Of a stretch of 64,000 nt of DNA, positions 39,476-48,925 are shown piece after piece. Under the pieces are notes generated by a model that was given only the letters and a program-made list of their open reading frames with translations, did no database searches and was not told the DNA's origin. Within the stretch, counting starts at the first letter, position 1; each line of letters begins with the position of its first letter. The translations under genes and the position numbers were made by a program. The stretch is from Agrobacterium tumefaciens (GTDB lineage Bacteria > Pseudomonadota > Alphaproteobacteria > Rhizobiales > Rhizobiaceae), in the NCBI RefSeq assembly GCF_013318015.2, contig NZ_CP115841.1, positions 2,483,501 through 2,547,500 of the forward strand. Reading direction: 5' to 3'.

Positions 39476-40876
39476 TTAATATCTGTAGTGTTCTGCCTTG
39501 AACGGACCCTGCTTCGAGATGCCGATATAATCAGCCTGAAGGTCGGAAAGTTCGGTCAGGCGCACGCCAAGCTTCTCGAGATGAAGGCGTGCAACCTTTT
39601 CGTCGAGGTGCTTCGGCAGCACGTAGACTTCGTTCTTGTATTCACCCGGCTTGGTGAAAAGCTCGATCTGGCCCAGCACCTGGTTGGTGAACGACGCCGA
39701 CATGACGAACGAAGGGTGACCTGTGGCATTGCCAAGGTTCAGCAGGCGGCCTTCGGACAGCAGGATGATGCGGTTGCCCTTCGGGAACTCGATCATGTCG
39801 ACCTGCGGCTTGATGTTTGTCCACTTGAGGTTACGCAACGAAGCGACCTGAATTTCATTGTCGAAATGGCCGATATTGCCGACGATGGCCATGTCCTTCA
39901 TCTCGCGCATGTGCTCGATGCGGATAACGTCCTTGTTGCCGGTGGTGGTGATGAAGATGTCAGCGGAAGACACAACGTCTTCCAGGCGAACGACCTCGAA
40001 ACCGTCCATGGCGGCCTGAAGCGCGCAGATCGGGTCGATTTCCGTGACCTTCACGCGGGCGCCAGCGCCCTGCAGCGAGGCGGCGGAACCCTTGCCGACA
40101 TCGCCGTAACCGCAGACCACGGCAACCTTGCCAGCCATCATCACGTCGGTTGCGCGGCGAATGCCGTCTACCAGCGATTCCTTGCAGCCGTATTTGTTGT
40201 CGAACTTGGACTTGGTGACGCTGTCGTTAACGTTGATGGCCGGGAAGGGCAGGAGGCCCTTCTTGGCAAGATCGTAGAGACGATGAACGCCTGTCGTCGT
40301 TTCTTCCGTCACGCCCTTCAGCGCGTCACGCTGCTTGGTGAACCAGCCGGGGCAAGCCTTGAGGCGCTTGTTGATCTGCGCGAAAAGAATTTCCTCTTCT
40401 TCCGAACCGGGGTTGGAAAGAACGTCCTCACCGGCTTCGGCGCGCGCGCCGAGCAGAATGTACATTGTGGCATCGCCGCCATCGTCGAGGATCATGTTGG
40501 AGAGGCCGCCATCGGTCCACTGGAAGATCTTGTCGGTATATTCCCAATATTCCGTCAGGCTCTCACCCTTGACCGCGAAAACAGGAATGCCGGCCGCTGC
40601 AATGGCTGCTGCGGCATGGTCCTGCGTCGAGAAGATGTTGCAGGACGCCCAGCGAATGTCCGCGCCCAGTTCCTTCAGCGTCTCGATCAGAACGCCGGTC
40701 TGGATCGTCATGTGAAGAGAACCGGTGATACGTGCGCCCTTCAGGGGCTTGCTCTCGCCGAATTCCTTGCGGCAGGACATAAGGCCAGGCATTTCGGTTT
40801 CGGCGATGTCCAGTTCCTTGCGGCCGAATGCGGCAAGGTTGATATCGGCGATGATGTAGTCCTTCTCAAGGCTCAT
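39476..40876 (-). CDS. ahcY: S-adenosylhomocysteinase AhcY
   Basis: Reversibly hydrolyses S-adenosylhomocysteine to adenosine and homocysteine, relieving inhibition of methyltransferases. The 466-residue protein has the NAD-binding [27 protein letters not shown], the catalytic region [21 protein letters not shown], and the conserved C-terminus ending [10 protein letters not shown]. The insert around residues 150-190 ([30 protein letters not shown]) is typical of the longer bacterial forms. A GGAG element precedes ATG 40876. A palindromic operator lies 92 bp upstream and a strong terminator lies after the stop, so it is probably a one-gene unit. Confidence 0.98.
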   Translation of the reverse strand: MSLEKDYIIADINLAAFGRKELDIAETEMPGLMSCRKEFGESKPLKGARITGSLHMTIQTGVLIETLKELGADIRWASCNIFSTQDHAAAAIAAAGIPVFAVKGESLTEYWEYTDKIFQWTDGGLSNMILDDGGDATMYILLGARAEAGEDVLSNPGSEEEEILFAQINKRLKACPGWFTKQRDALKGVTEETTTGVHRLYDLAKKGLLPFPAINVNDSVTKSKFDNKYGCKESLVDGIRRATDVMMAGKVAVVCGYGDVGKGSAASLQGAGARVKVTEIDPICALQAAMDGFEVVRLEDVVSSADIFITTTGNKDVIRIEHMREMKDMAIVGNIGHFDNEIQVASLRNLKWTNIKPQVDMIEFPKGNRIILLSEGRLLNLGNATGHPSFVMSASFTNQVLGQIELFTKPGEYKNEVYVLPKHLDEKVARLHLEKLGVRLTELSDLQADYIGISKQGPFKAEHYRY

Positions 40877-40967
40877 GAAGTTCTCCAGATCAGAAATGCC
40901 ATGCCTATTGGCCCGGCTTTTAAACGTAGCAGCGGTTTAGCAGGCCAAAAACGATCTGGCAATAACG

Positions 40968-40995
40968 ATATAAAGAAGTCTTTATGTCTTTATAT
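40968..40995. promoter_or_regulatory. Palindromic operator upstream of ahcY (SahR-like candidate)
   Basis: ATATAAAGA (40968-40976) and TCTTTATAT (40987-40995) form a 9-bp perfect inverted repeat. Inside it, ATAAAGA-AG-TCTTTAT (40970-40985) is a second, tighter palindrome. The position, 92 bp upstream of ahcY, suits an operator. In rhizobia an ArsR-type, SAH-responsive regulator (SahR) controls methionine-cycle genes including ahcY, and I recall an ATAAAGA/TCTTTAT-type motif for it; that assignment is from memory and not proved here. Confidence 0.65.
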
Positions 40996-41005
40996 GGGGG
41001 CGGGG

Positions 41006-41281
41006 TCAGGCTTCTTCGCCGAAGCGGTCCGCAACAAGTGCCTCAAGTGCGGCGAGCGCCTCTTCCGCCTGGTTGCCGCTCGCCTCGACATAGACACTGC
41101 ATCCCGGGCTGGCCGCCAGCATCATCAGACCCATGATGGAGGTGCCGCCAACGGTCATTCCGTCCTTCGACACCGTAATCGTCGCGTCGAAACCCTCGAC
41201 CATCTGCACGAATTTTGCAGATGCCCGGGCGTGGAGACCGCGCTTGTTGATGATCGGCAATTCCCGGGAGTGAGGCGACAT
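41006..41281 (-). CDS. ptsH: HPr-family phosphocarrier protein (PTS-Ntr type)
   Basis: 91-residue HPr. The phospho-accepting histidine is in RGLHARASAKFVQ (near residue 17), and the regulatory serine targeted by HprK is in GGTSIMGLMMLAA (near residue 48). Both are intact. It follows the EIIA-Man-type gene after 12 bp, with hprK and chvG upstream, a gene set conserved in rhizobia where PTS components regulate carbon and nitrogen metabolism without transporting sugar. No EIIB or EIIC is encoded here. Naming varies (HPr, NPr, ptsH, ptsO). Confidence 0.95.
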   Translation of the reverse strand: MSPHSRELPIINKRGLHARASAKFVQMVEGFDATITVSKDGMTVGGTSIMGLMMLAASPGCSVYVEASGNQAEEALAALEALVADRFGEEA

Positions 41282-41293
41282 GGGGCTGACTTC

Positions 41294-41695
41294 TTATTTG
41301 CCGCTTAAAACGCGGCTGGCGACGTTGATGTATTTGCGACCGGCGTCGGATGCGTCCTGGAGCGCCTTGTCCATGTTGTCTTCGCTGCGAACGCCTGCGA
41401 GTTTTATCAGCATGGGAAGATTGACCCCGGCGATGACTTCGACATTGCCGTTGTTCATGACGGAGATGGCGAGATTGGACGGTGTGCCACCGAACATATC
41501 CGTCAGAATAATGACGCCATTTCCATCATTGACGCGCGTAACGGCGTCGATGATATCCTGCCGGCGCTGATCCATGTCGTCTTCGGGACCGATACAAACC
41601 GTCTCGATCAATTTCTGGGGACCGACGACATGCTCCAACGCATGGCGAAACTCCTCAGCCAGCTTGCCATGGGTGACAAGCACTAGTCCGATCAT
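41294..41695 (-). CDS. PTS EIIA component, mannose-family type
   Basis: 133-residue EIIA of the mannose family, often called ManX or EIIA-Man in rhizobia. The phosphorylated histidine is probably in LVLVTHGKLAEEF (residues 4-16), and LTDMFGGTPSNLAISV (about 65-80) is the family signature. It receives phosphate from the HPr encoded 12 bp downstream. Without EIIB and EIIC partners it is probably regulatory. It is separated from hprK by 125 bp, which may hold a promoter. Confidence 0.93.
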   Translation of the reverse strand: MIGLVLVTHGKLAEEFRHALEHVVGPQKLIETVCIGPEDDMDQRRQDIIDAVTRVNDGNGVIILTDMFGGTPSNLAISVMNNGNVEVIAGVNLPMLIKLAGVRSEDNMDKALQDASDAGRKYINVASRVLSGK

Positions 41696-41820
41696 GAAAT
41701 GCTCCCTTGCACACGCACTCTCATTGCCGACTATCGCAACGCGGCAATCCTGTCCATCGGTGGGATTTCATCTTGATGAGGAAAATGCGAATCGCAAGCC
41801 TAAAATCGCCTGAATCATGG

Positions 41821-42285
41821 TCACTTCACGTTCGTTTTAAAAAGATTTTGAGCAAGTGCAGCAAATTTTCCATAGGGCGTAAGACTGGAAAGCGGAATAC
41901 GCAGAAGCGGAAGATGCCCGCCGCAGGGCAGCAACAACACCTCGTCATCTTCCGGAAGTCTTGGATTTTCCGGTGAAAGAACTGTCGTAACGGCGAAATT
42001 TAGTCCGGCGCTCGGGACGCTGTTGACGTTAACGATGCCGCTGCCGCGCAATTCCAGTAGTCCGGCTATTGCCTCCGGCCGCTCGGCGATAATGTTTTCG
42101 CCGTCGCGATACACGAAAATCTGATCATCCGCGATCAGTGCCGCCGGCAATCCGCACCGTTGCGCCTCCGTCAGAAAGCTGAAAGCAAGCTCGCTTTTGC
42201 CGCTGCCGGAAGGTCCGGTGAAAAGAATGCCGGTGTTGTCGACGACAATGGCGGTTGCGTGCAGGTTGAAGCGTTCAGCGTTCAT
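41821..42285 (-). CDS. hprK: HPr kinase/phosphorylase HprK (short alphaproteobacterial form)
   Basis: Phosphorylates and dephosphorylates the regulatory serine of HPr. The protein has 154 residues, about half the length of the Gram-positive enzyme (around 310): the N-terminal domain is absent and only the catalytic domain remains. It has the P-loop GPSGSGKSELAF (residues 24-35), ADDQIFVYRDG, and the family signature LLELRGSGIVNV near residue 80. The gene overlaps the chvG stop by 11 bp, which couples it to the acid-sensing two-component system. Confidence 0.94.
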   Translation of the reverse strand: MNAERFNLHATAIVVDNTGILFTGPSGSGKSELAFSFLTEAQRCGLPAALIADDQIFVYRDGENIIAERPEAIAGLLELRGSGIVNVNSVPSAGLNFAVTTVLSPENPRLPEDDEVLLLPCGGHLPLLRIPLSSLTPYGKFAALAQNLFKTNVK

Positions 42286-44065
42286 GGGTTTCGGCCGCCG
42301 GCAGCGACAGGGTGAAGCGCGCGCCTGATATCACGCCGTATTTGTCGACGACATTTTCTGCCCTGAGGCTGCCGCCATGGGCTTCGGCGATCTGGCGGCT
42401 GATGGAAAGGCCAAGGCCGGAATTCTGGCCGAAACCTTCGCTTGCCGGTCGATCGGTGTAGAAGCGCTCGAAAATCCGGTCGATATCCTCGGCCTGAATG
42501 CCGGGGCCATTGTCTTCCACCTGCACGATGCAGCGGTCCTTGTGACGGGAAAGGCGCACGGTGATGCGGCCGCTTTCCTCGGAAACGAAAGAGCGTGCAT
42601 TCTCGATCAGGTTGGTGACAATCTGCCCGATGCGAAGATCGTGACCGTTCACGACGAAGGAGGTTTTGGCTCCCGCCTTCCGGTCGGCGACATAGTCGAT
42701 CGCCACGCTCTTTTTCTTTGTGCTGATCTGGCGGGAGATATCCACCAGACCCTTCATAAGAACGTCGAGATCCAGCGGCGATGCATCGACGCGCGCCAGT
42801 TCGGCATCGAGCCGCGAGGCATCCGAAATATCGCTGATCAGGCGGTCGAGGCGGCGGACATCGTGGAAGATGATCTCGGTCAACCGCTGTTTGGACTCCT
42901 CCGTCTTGGCACGCGGCAACGTTTCCACGGCGCTGCGCAGCGAAGTCAGCGGGTTCTTGAGCTCGTGGCTGACATCGGCGGCGAAACTTTCGATTGCGTC
43001 GATACGGTCGTAAAGCGCCGTCGTCATTTCACGAAGCGCTATGGAAAGGTTGCCGATTTCATCCTGACGCGCCGAAAAGTCCGGTATTTCTTCACGGGTT
43101 CTGGCCCCGCGACGCACGCGGATCGCAGCCGCCGAAAGCCGCCGGAGCGGCGTGGCGATGGTGGATGACAACAAAAGGGAAAGTACGATGTTGACGAGTG
43201 TGGCGATGCCGAACACGCGCATGATGGCAAGGCGCTCCGCATGCACGATCTTGTCGATATCGCCGGCCTGCGTGGACAGGAGCAGAACCCCGAGCACGGC
43301 CCGGAAGCGCTGCACCGGCACGGCGACCGAAACGATCAGCTCACCCTTTTCCGTAACGCGAACGACTGCGCCGCGCACGCCGGTCAGCGCATTCATCACC
43401 TCCGGATAGATCGAGCCGTCGCCACCTGGCGCTTCCTTGTATTGCGGCAGGCTGCTCGGTTGCAGCATGCGGTTGAACATGCTGGTGAACCATTCACCCC
43501 AGGTCTGGGTTTCCGGCGTCACCGGCGGCAGATCGAAGCGCAGGACCTGGCCGCGTGAATAGAGATGGCGGGAATCGAGAAGCAGGTTGGCATCGGCATC
43601 GAAAAGCCGAGCGCGGGTCCGTGTCGGCGAAATCAGCCGGCGCAGCACCGGCGCCACCCGTTCCGGATTGATCGGGAAACTCAAGTCCTCGTCATTGGGG
43701 GCGGGCGTGATGCTTTGCCCCGCCTGCAATTCCAGCAGCTTTTCCGGATTGATGGTGATGGAGTTGGTATCCACCGAGGCGGAGGCCGAGATGGCACCGG
43801 CGATGATCTCGCCCTGCGTCAAAAGGCTTTCCACCCGCGCATCGATCAGCCCCTCGCGGAACTGGTTGAGGTAGAGAATGCCACCGACCAGAACGACCGT
43901 CGCGGCCACGTTGAAGAAGAGGATGCGGCGCGTGAGGCTGGAAAACACAGCATTGCCAAAAATGCGTCGGACGATCGTCAGTGGATGGATACGATGGCGG
44001 CGTTCGCTGCCGCGATCTTCGGCATCGTCACTGTCCGAGACGGTTTCCGGCGTTTTCTTCAACAA
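42275..44065 (-). CDS. chvG: Sensor histidine kinase ChvG (ExoS-like)
   Basis: Membrane sensor kinase of the ChvG-ChvI system, which responds to acidic pH and controls virulence, envelope and exopolysaccharide genes; it is held in check by ExoR in the periplasm. The 596-residue protein has a cytoplasmic N-tail, a first membrane helix (LFFNVAATVVLVGGILYL, residues 49-66), a periplasmic domain of about 200 residues, and a second helix (VFGIATLVNIVLSLLLSS). Then come a HAMP domain, the H-box AADVSHELKNPLTSLRSAVETL, and the ATPase boxes TNLIENARSF, VEDNGPGI and GLGLSIS. It follows chvI after 52 bp. Confidence 0.96.
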   Translation of the reverse strand: MLKKTPETVSDSDDAEDRGSERRHRIHPLTIVRRIFGNAVFSSLTRRILFFNVAATVVLVGGILYLNQFREGLIDARVESLLTQGEIIAGAISASASVDTNSITINPEKLLELQAGQSITPAPNDEDLSFPINPERVAPVLRRLISPTRTRARLFDADANLLLDSRHLYSRGQVLRFDLPPVTPETQTWGEWFTSMFNRMLQPSSLPQYKEAPGGDGSIYPEVMNALTGVRGAVVRVTEKGELIVSVAVPVQRFRAVLGVLLLSTQAGDIDKIVHAERLAIMRVFGIATLVNIVLSLLLSSTIATPLRRLSAAAIRVRRGARTREEIPDFSARQDEIGNLSIALREMTTALYDRIDAIESFAADVSHELKNPLTSLRSAVETLPRAKTEESKQRLTEIIFHDVRRLDRLISDISDASRLDAELARVDASPLDLDVLMKGLVDISRQISTKKKSVAIDYVADRKAGAKTSFVVNGHDLRIGQIVTNLIENARSFVSEESGRITVRLSRHKDRCIVQVEDNGPGIQAEDIDRIFERFYTDRPASEGFGQNSGLGLSISRQIAEAHGGSLRAENVVDKYGVISGARFTLSLPAAETHER

Positions 44066-44117
44066 GTCTATGTCCTCGCCACCACAATTCCGGTGGTCTC
44101 TCCCGATTGCGGCTCGT

Positions 44118-44846
44118 TCAAGCCGCTTCGCGGAAGCGATATCCTACGCCATAAAGCGTTTCAATCATATCGAAGTCACCATCGACCAGTTTGAACTTCT
44201 TGCGAAGCCGCTTGATGTGGCTGTCGATCGTGCGGTCGTCAACATAGACCTGTTCGTCGTAGGCCGCATCCATCAGCGCGTCGCGGCTTTTCACCACGCC
44301 TGGCCGCTGTGCAAGCGAATGCAGGATAAGGAATTCGGTAACGGTCAGCGTCACCGGCTCGCCCTTCCAGGTGCAGGTGTGGCGTTCCTGATCCATGGCC
44401 AGCTGGCCGCGTTCGAGCGTGCGCGCCTGTTGATCAGCCGTCGGCTTCAGCGTGCTGCCGCCGGTCGCAGCGGAAGCCTCGCGGCTGCTGGCGCGGCGCA
44501 GGATGGCCTTGACGCGTTCCACCAGAAGGCGCTGCGAGAAGGGTTTTGTGATGAAATCGTCAGCACCCATCTTCAGGCCGAACAATTCGTCGATCTCTTC
44601 ATCCTTGGAGGTCAGGAAGATAACCGGTATATCCGATTTCTGGCGAAGACGCCGCAAAAGCTCCATGCCGTCCATGCGCGGCATCTTGATGTCGAAAATG
44701 GCGAGCTGCGGCGGACGGGCAATCAGTCCGTCAAGCGCGGAGGCGCCGTCCGTATACGTTTCGACCCGGTAGCCTTCGGCTTCGAGCGCGATCGATACCG
44801 AAGTGAGAATATTCCGGTCGTCGTCGACAAGCGCGATCGTCTGCAT
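44118..44846 (-). CDS. chvI: Response regulator ChvI
   Basis: OmpR-type response regulator partnered with ChvG. From ATG 44846 the protein has 242 residues starting [16 protein letters not shown]. The receiver has the acidic pair in VDDD, the phospho-acceptor Asp52 in [15 protein letters not shown], and the lysine in DDFITKPFS. The winged-helix output domain ends [25 protein letters not shown]. Fifteen further codons upstream are in frame but add nothing conserved. It is divergent from pckA; chvI-chvG-hprK is conserved in Rhizobiales. Confidence 0.96.
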   Translation of the reverse strand: MQTIALVDDDRNILTSVSIALEAEGYRVETYTDGASALDGLIARPPQLAIFDIKMPRMDGMELLRRLRQKSDIPVIFLTSKDEEIDELFGLKMGADDFITKPFSQRLLVERVKAILRRASSREASAATGGSTLKPTADQQARTLERGQLAMDQERHTCTWKGEPVTLTVTEFLILHSLAQRPGVVKSRDALMDAAYDEQVYVDDRTIDSHIKRLRKKFKLVDGDFDMIETLYGVGYRFREAA

Positions 44847-45185
44847 GTAGTTGGTCTCCATCGTCATTTTCTCGTAACTCCCGACATCCACCCAGCCAAG
44901 GTTGCGCGCCGCGAGCCACTCTCATGAGTATAAAGGTGGAACAAATTGTGGCAAAGGAAAACTCACAACCAAATCGCCTGGTGTGACTAGGCCAATTCCG
45001 GGAAAACGCCGCAGCTGGATTCTAATGCGTCTTCAACCGATTTAAAAAGAAATAAAATCTTTTAAATCGATTAATATATTGAAATCACTAAGTTATTTAA
45101 AGTTTCACTCTTGCGTTTCTAAAAGCCGCCACGTATTTTCCGTGAAAATTTCAACGGCCTTATCGTCATTTACAAGGAACGCGTC
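44847..45185. promoter_or_regulatory. Divergent promoter region between chvI and pckA
   Basis: 339 bp without a gene. The right half is strongly AT-rich. It contains a 9-bp inverted repeat, CGATTTAAA (45038-45046) and TTTAAATCG (45061-45069), with AAAATCT (45054-45060) inside it, about 120 bp before pckA. This is a candidate operator for pckA; the regulator is not known. I see no small gene or structured RNA in the rest. Confidence 0.55.
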
Positions 45186-46796
45186 ATGAACGAGCTTGGG
45201 GTTCATAATCCTGCCAATGGAGTTGCGGAACTCGGACTGGGCGAGGCCTCCCGCGTCTTTTATAACCTCAACGAAAGCGAATTGTACGAAGAGGCGATCC
45301 GCAACGGCGAAGCCGAGCTGACGGCGGATGGCGCACTTCGTGCCGTTACCGGTCAGCATACGGGCCGTTCTCCGAAGGACAAATTCGTCGTCCGCGACGC
45401 TTCCACCGAAGACACTATCTGGTGGGACAACAACAAGCCGCTGTCGCCGGAAAACTTCGAGCTGCTGCGTCAGGACATGCTTGCGCACGCCGCCGGCAAG
45501 ACGCTCTATGTTCAGGACCTGATCGGCGGTGCCGATGAGGAAAACGCCCTGTCGACCCGTGTCGTCACTGAGCTTGCCTGGCATTCGCTGTTCATCCGCA
45601 ACCTGCTCATCCGCCCGAAGCGGGAGAAACTGGCAGGCTTCAAACAGAAGCTGACCATCATCAATCTGCCGAGCTTCAAGGCTGATCCGGCGCGTCACGG
45701 CGTCCGTTCGGAAACCGTCATCGCCTGCGATCTCACCAATGGTCTCGTCCTTATCGGCGGTACCTCCTATGCCGGTGAAAACAAGAAGTCGGTCTTCACG
45801 GTGCTGAACTACCTGCTGCCGGCCAAGGGCGTCATGCCGATGCATTGCTCGGCCAATGTCGGTCCCGAGGGTGATTCCGCCGTGTTCTTCGGCCTGTCCG
45901 GCACCGGCAAGACCACGCTGTCGGCTGATCCGTCGCGCACGCTGATCGGCGACGATGAGCACGGCTGGGGCGAACACGGCATCTTCAATTTCGAAGGCGG
46001 CTGCTACGCCAAGGCGATCAAGCTGTCGGCCGAAGCCGAGCCGGAAATCTATGCCGCGACCCGCCGTTTCGGCACCGTTCTCGAAAACGTCGTGCTGGAC
46101 GAAAACCGTGTTCCGGATTTCAACGACAACTCGCTGACGGAAAACACCCGCAGTGCCTATCCGCTGCACTTCATTCCGAATGCATCGGAAACGGGCATTG
46201 CCGGTCATCCGAAGACGATCATCATGCTGACTGCGGATGCCTTCGGCGTGCTGCCGCCCATTGCCCGGCTGACGCCGGAACAGGCCATGTACCACTTCCT
46301 TTCCGGCTACACGGCAAAGGTTGCCGGCACGGAAAAGGGCGTGACTGAGCCAGAAGCTACATTCTCCACCTGCTTCGGCGCACCCTTCATGCCGCGCCAC
46401 CCGGCGGAATACGGCAACCTGCTGCGTGAGCTGATCGGCAAGCATGGCGTGGACTGCTGGCTGGTCAACACCGGCTGGACCGGCGGTGCTTACGGCATCG
46501 GCAAGCGTATGCCCATCAAGGCGACCCGCGCGCTTCTGACGGCAGCCCTCACCGGCGAGCTGAAGGGTGCCGAATTCCGCACCGATGCGAATTTCGGTTT
46601 CGCCGTGCCCCTGTCGCTGGAAGGCGTCGATGCCGCGATCCTCGACCCGCGTTCGACCTGGGCCGACGGCGCAGCTTACGACGCGCAGGCGAAGAAGCTT
46701 GTGTCGATGTTCGTTACGAACTTCACCAAGTTCGAAGATCACGTCGACAGCAAGGTGCGCGATGCAGCACCGGGACTGCTGCTCGCGGCAGAATGA
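45186..46796 (+). CDS. pckA: Phosphoenolpyruvate carboxykinase (ATP)
   Basis: Converts oxaloacetate and ATP to PEP, the first committed step of gluconeogenesis from C4 acids. The 536-residue protein has the kinase-1 P-loop [16 protein letters not shown] near residue 235, the metal-binding [23 protein letters not shown], and substrate residues in [14 protein letters not shown]. Length matches ATP-type enzymes. In Agrobacterium and Sinorhizobium pckA adjoins chvI, and C4-acid growth and acid response are linked physiologically. A terminator hairpin follows its stop codon. Confidence 0.98.
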   Translation: MNELGVHNPANGVAELGLGEASRVFYNLNESELYEEAIRNGEAELTADGALRAVTGQHTGRSPKDKFVVRDASTEDTIWWDNNKPLSPENFELLRQDMLAHAAGKTLYVQDLIGGADEENALSTRVVTELAWHSLFIRNLLIRPKREKLAGFKQKLTIINLPSFKADPARHGVRSETVIACDLTNGLVLIGGTSYAGENKKSVFTVLNYLLPAKGVMPMHCSANVGPEGDSAVFFGLSGTGKTTLSADPSRTLIGDDEHGWGEHGIFNFEGGCYAKAIKLSAEAEPEIYAATRRFGTVLENVVLDENRVPDFNDNSLTENTRSAYPLHFIPNASETGIAGHPKTIIMLTADAFGVLPPIARLTPEQAMYHFLSGYTAKVAGTEKGVTEPEATFSTCFGAPFMPRHPAEYGNLLRELIGKHGVDCWLVNTGWTGGAYGIGKRMPIKATRALLTAALTGELKGAEFRTDANFGFAVPLSLEGVDAAILDPRSTWADGAAYDAQAKKLVSMFVTNFTKFEDHVDSKVRDAAPGLLLAAE

Positions 46797-46822
46797 ATAA
46801 GCCTCGTTTATGATGAGGAGGG

Positions 46823-46848
46823 GAACCCGGCCTTGTGCCGGGTTCTTT
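46823..46848 (+). terminator. Terminator of pckA
   Basis: 9-bp stem GAACCCGGC / GCCGGGTTC with loop CTTGT, followed by TTTCGTTT, 26 bp after the stop codon. Confidence 0.85.
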
Positions 46849-46908
46849 CGTTTCGTGCCTTGTTTTCATTTTTCTCGATCTGTGGCATCACCGGCGCGGA
46901 GAAAAAAC

Positions 46909-47343
46909 ATGGCCAGCGCCCCGCTTTACATCAGCAACCGAATTACCATCGCCGGCTGGGAGCTGACGGAGCAATTCGTGCTTGCCGGCGGGCCGGGTGG
47001 CCAGAATGTCAACAAGGTCTCGACGGCGGTTCAGCTGTTTTTCGACATCGCCAATTCTCCCTCCCTGCCGGAACGGGTGAAGGCGAATGCCCTGCGTCTG
47101 GGCGGGCGGCGTGTTTCGAAAGAAGGCGTGCTCATGATCGAGGCGAGCCGGTTTCGAAGCCAGGAGCGCAATCGCGAAGACGCGCGTGAACGGCTGAAGG
47201 AACTGATTCTTGAAGCGGCAGCGCCGCCGCCGCCGGTGCGCAAGGCTACCAAGCCGACCAAGGGTTCCGTCGAGCGCCGCCTCAAGGCGAAATCCGGCCG
47301 GTCGGATGTCAAGAAAATGCGTGGCAAGCCGTCAGGCGACTAG
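46909..47343 (+). CDS. arfB: Alternative ribosome-rescue factor ArfB (YaeJ)
   Basis: Peptidyl-tRNA hydrolase that releases stalled non-stop ribosomes. From ATG 46909 the protein has 144 residues starting MASAPLYISNRITIAGWEL. The catalytic GGQ is in LAGGPGGQNVNKVSTAVQLF. The C-terminal tail is long and basic (KATKPTKGSVERRLKAKSGRSDVKKMRGK), as in ArfB, where it inserts into the empty mRNA channel; this separates it from release factors RF1 and RF2. Codons further upstream in frame overlap the pckA terminator and are not used. Confidence 0.94.
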   Translation: MASAPLYISNRITIAGWELTEQFVLAGGPGGQNVNKVSTAVQLFFDIANSPSLPERVKANALRLGGRRVSKEGVLMIEASRFRSQERNREDARERLKELILEAAAPPPPVRKATKPTKGSVERRLKAKSGRSDVKKMRGKPSGD

Positions 47344-47429
47344 GTCGCAGCTGGATGGCAAAATGTTTCGCACTTGTCATAGACCTCCAGATATCGTCTG
47401 GTAGACCTCCTACAACCAAGGAGGGTGCT

Positions 47430-47879
47430 ATGGGTCTGTTCAATTTCATCAAGGAAGCGGGAAAGAAGCTTGGTATCGGTGGAGATGATGCCCCCGATGT
47501 CGAAGCCGTCAAAAAAGAACTCGCTTCCCACGATCTCGGCACCGACAAGGTTCAGGTCGAGGTGGTGAACGATAAGGTCGTTCTGAAGGGCGAAGTGGCC
47601 GACCAGTCGATTTTCGAAAAGGCAGTCATCGCCGTTGGCAATACGCTCGGCATTTCCAAGGTCGAGGCCGGCGAACTGACGGTGGCAGAAGCGCCGGCGA
47701 AGGAACCCGTTTTCTACACGGTCAAGAAGGGCGATAATCTCTGGAAGATCGCTGAGGCCCAGTACGGCAAGGCAAATGGTGGCAAGAACAACATCATCTT
47801 CGAAGCCAACAAACCGATGCTGACCCATCCCGATAAAATCTATCCCGGTCAGGTCCTGCGCATTCCTGACCTTGCCTAA
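47430..47879 (+). CDS. BON-LysM domain protein (YgaU/Kbp-like)
   Basis: From ATG 47430, preceded by AAGGAGGG, the protein has 149 residues. It has a BON domain at about residues 20-90 (VKKELASHDLGTDKVQVEVVNDKVVLKGEVADQSIFEKAVIAVGNTLGI) and a LysM domain at about 97-149 (VFYTVKKGDNLWKIAEAQYG...IYPGQVLRIP). This layout matches E. coli Kbp/YgaU, a potassium-binding protein. No signal peptide is visible, so a cytoplasmic place is likely despite the peptidoglycan-binding reputation of LysM. Confidence 0.9.
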   Translation: MGLFNFIKEAGKKLGIGGDDAPDVEAVKKELASHDLGTDKVQVEVVNDKVVLKGEVADQSIFEKAVIAVGNTLGISKVEAGELTVAEAPAKEPVFYTVKKGDNLWKIAEAQYGKANGGKNNIIFEANKPMLTHPDKIYPGQVLRIPDLA

Positions 47880-47904
47880 TAACGGATTTTAACCGCTGCG
47901 ATGG

Positions 47905-47928
47905 AGATGCCGCTTTTGCGGCATCTTT
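47905..47928 (+). terminator. Hairpin between the LysM gene and coaA
   Basis: 9-bp stem AGATGCCGC / GCGGCATCT with loop TTTT, between two convergent genes. The T run after it is short, so termination may be partial. Confidence 0.65.
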
Positions 47929-48896
47929 CACAACTTGCGAAGCGCCACCGTGTCGATCAGGTGGTTTTTGCCCTTGCGCAGGATAAGATCGGCGCGTGGA
48001 CGCGTGGGCACGATGTTCTGGCGCAGGTTCTTCAGGTTGATGTTCTGCCAGAGGCCCTCGGCAATGCTGAGCGCCGCCTCTTCGCTGATCGACGCATAGC
48101 GATTGAAGAATGAATTCGGGTCTCGGAAGGCGGTTTGTCGCAGATTCATGAACCGGTTCACATACCAGTTGTGAATGAAGTCCTCATCCGCATCGATGTA
48201 GATCGAGAAATCGAAGAAGTCGGAAACGATCGGCACTATCCGCCCGCCCGCCGGCAGGTCGCGTGATTGCAGCACGTTGATGCCTTCGAAGATGAGGATA
48301 TCCGGCTGGTCGATGACAGTGAATTCGTTGGGCAGCACGTCATAGGTCAGATGCGAGTAGCGTGGCGCCTTCACATTCGGCTGGCCCGCCTTGATCGCCG
48401 AGAGGAAACGCAGCAGCGCACCGATGTCGTAGCTTTCCGGAAAGCCCTTGCGCTCCATCAGGTTTTCGCGCCGCAGCACCTCGTTCGGGTAAAGAAACCC
48501 GTCGGTGGTGATGAGATCGACCTTCGGGCTGGAAGGCCAGCGGGCCAGAAGCTCCTTCAAAATACGCGCCGTTGTCGATTTTCCAACCGCCACCGACCCG
48601 GCAATGCCGATGACGAAGGGCGTCTTGTTGACATCCGCCATGTTCAGGAAGCGGTTGCGCTGTTCGAACAGCAGCTGCGATGCTTCCACATGCGATGACA
48701 GCAGGCGCGACAGCGACAGATAGATACGCCGCACTTCGTCCAGATCAATCGGGTCGTCCAGCGAACGCAGTCTTTTGACCTCGTCGGCGGAAAGGGTGAG
48801 TGGTGTGTCGGCGCGAAACTTTGCCCATTCTTCCGAGCTGAAGAAGTGATAGGGCGAATATTCATCCGGGCGGAAATGATCGAGTGTGCTCGGCAT
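47928..48896 (-). CDS. coaA: Pantothenate kinase CoaA (type I)
   Basis: Phosphorylates pantothenate, the first and regulated step of coenzyme A synthesis. From ATG 48896, preceded by GGGGAGAG, the protein has 322 residues beginning [19 protein letters not shown]. It has the P-loop [18 protein letters not shown] near residue 95, then [16 protein letters not shown] and RKGFPESYD, all type I signatures. An alternative ATG at 48929 would overlap the hisE stop as ATGA and add 11 residues. It is the last gene of the his operon here. Confidence 0.95.
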   Translation of the reverse strand: MPSTLDHFRPDEYSPYHFFSSEEWAKFRADTPLTLSADEVKRLRSLDDPIDLDEVRRIYLSLSRLLSSHVEASQLLFEQRNRFLNMADVNKTPFVIGIAGSVAVGKSTTARILKELLARWPSSPKVDLITTDGFLYPNEVLRRENLMERKGFPESYDIGALLRFLSAIKAGQPNVKAPRYSHLTYDVLPNEFTVIDQPDILIFEGINVLQSRDLPAGGRIVPIVSDFFDFSIYIDADEDFIHNWYVNRFMNLRQTAFRDPNSFFNRYASISEEAALSIAEGLWQNINLKNLRQNIVPTRPRADLILRKGKNHLIDTVALRKL

Positions 48897-48925
48897 GCCT
48901 CTCTCCCCGCTGCCTGCCTTCACAT

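Noticed and set aside
40877..41005. SAH or SAM riboswitch upstream of ahcY
   Set aside because: The region holds a DNA-type palindrome, but I could not find the conserved core or pseudoknot of any SAH or SAM riboswitch class.
39470..41308. 612-codon open frame on the plus strand opposite ahcY and ptsH
   Set aside because: It is an antisense frame over well-recognised genes in high-GC DNA; its translation has no recognisable domain.
45105..46742. 545-codon open frame antisense to pckA
   Set aside because: Mirrors the codon structure of pckA; no domain and no ribosome site.
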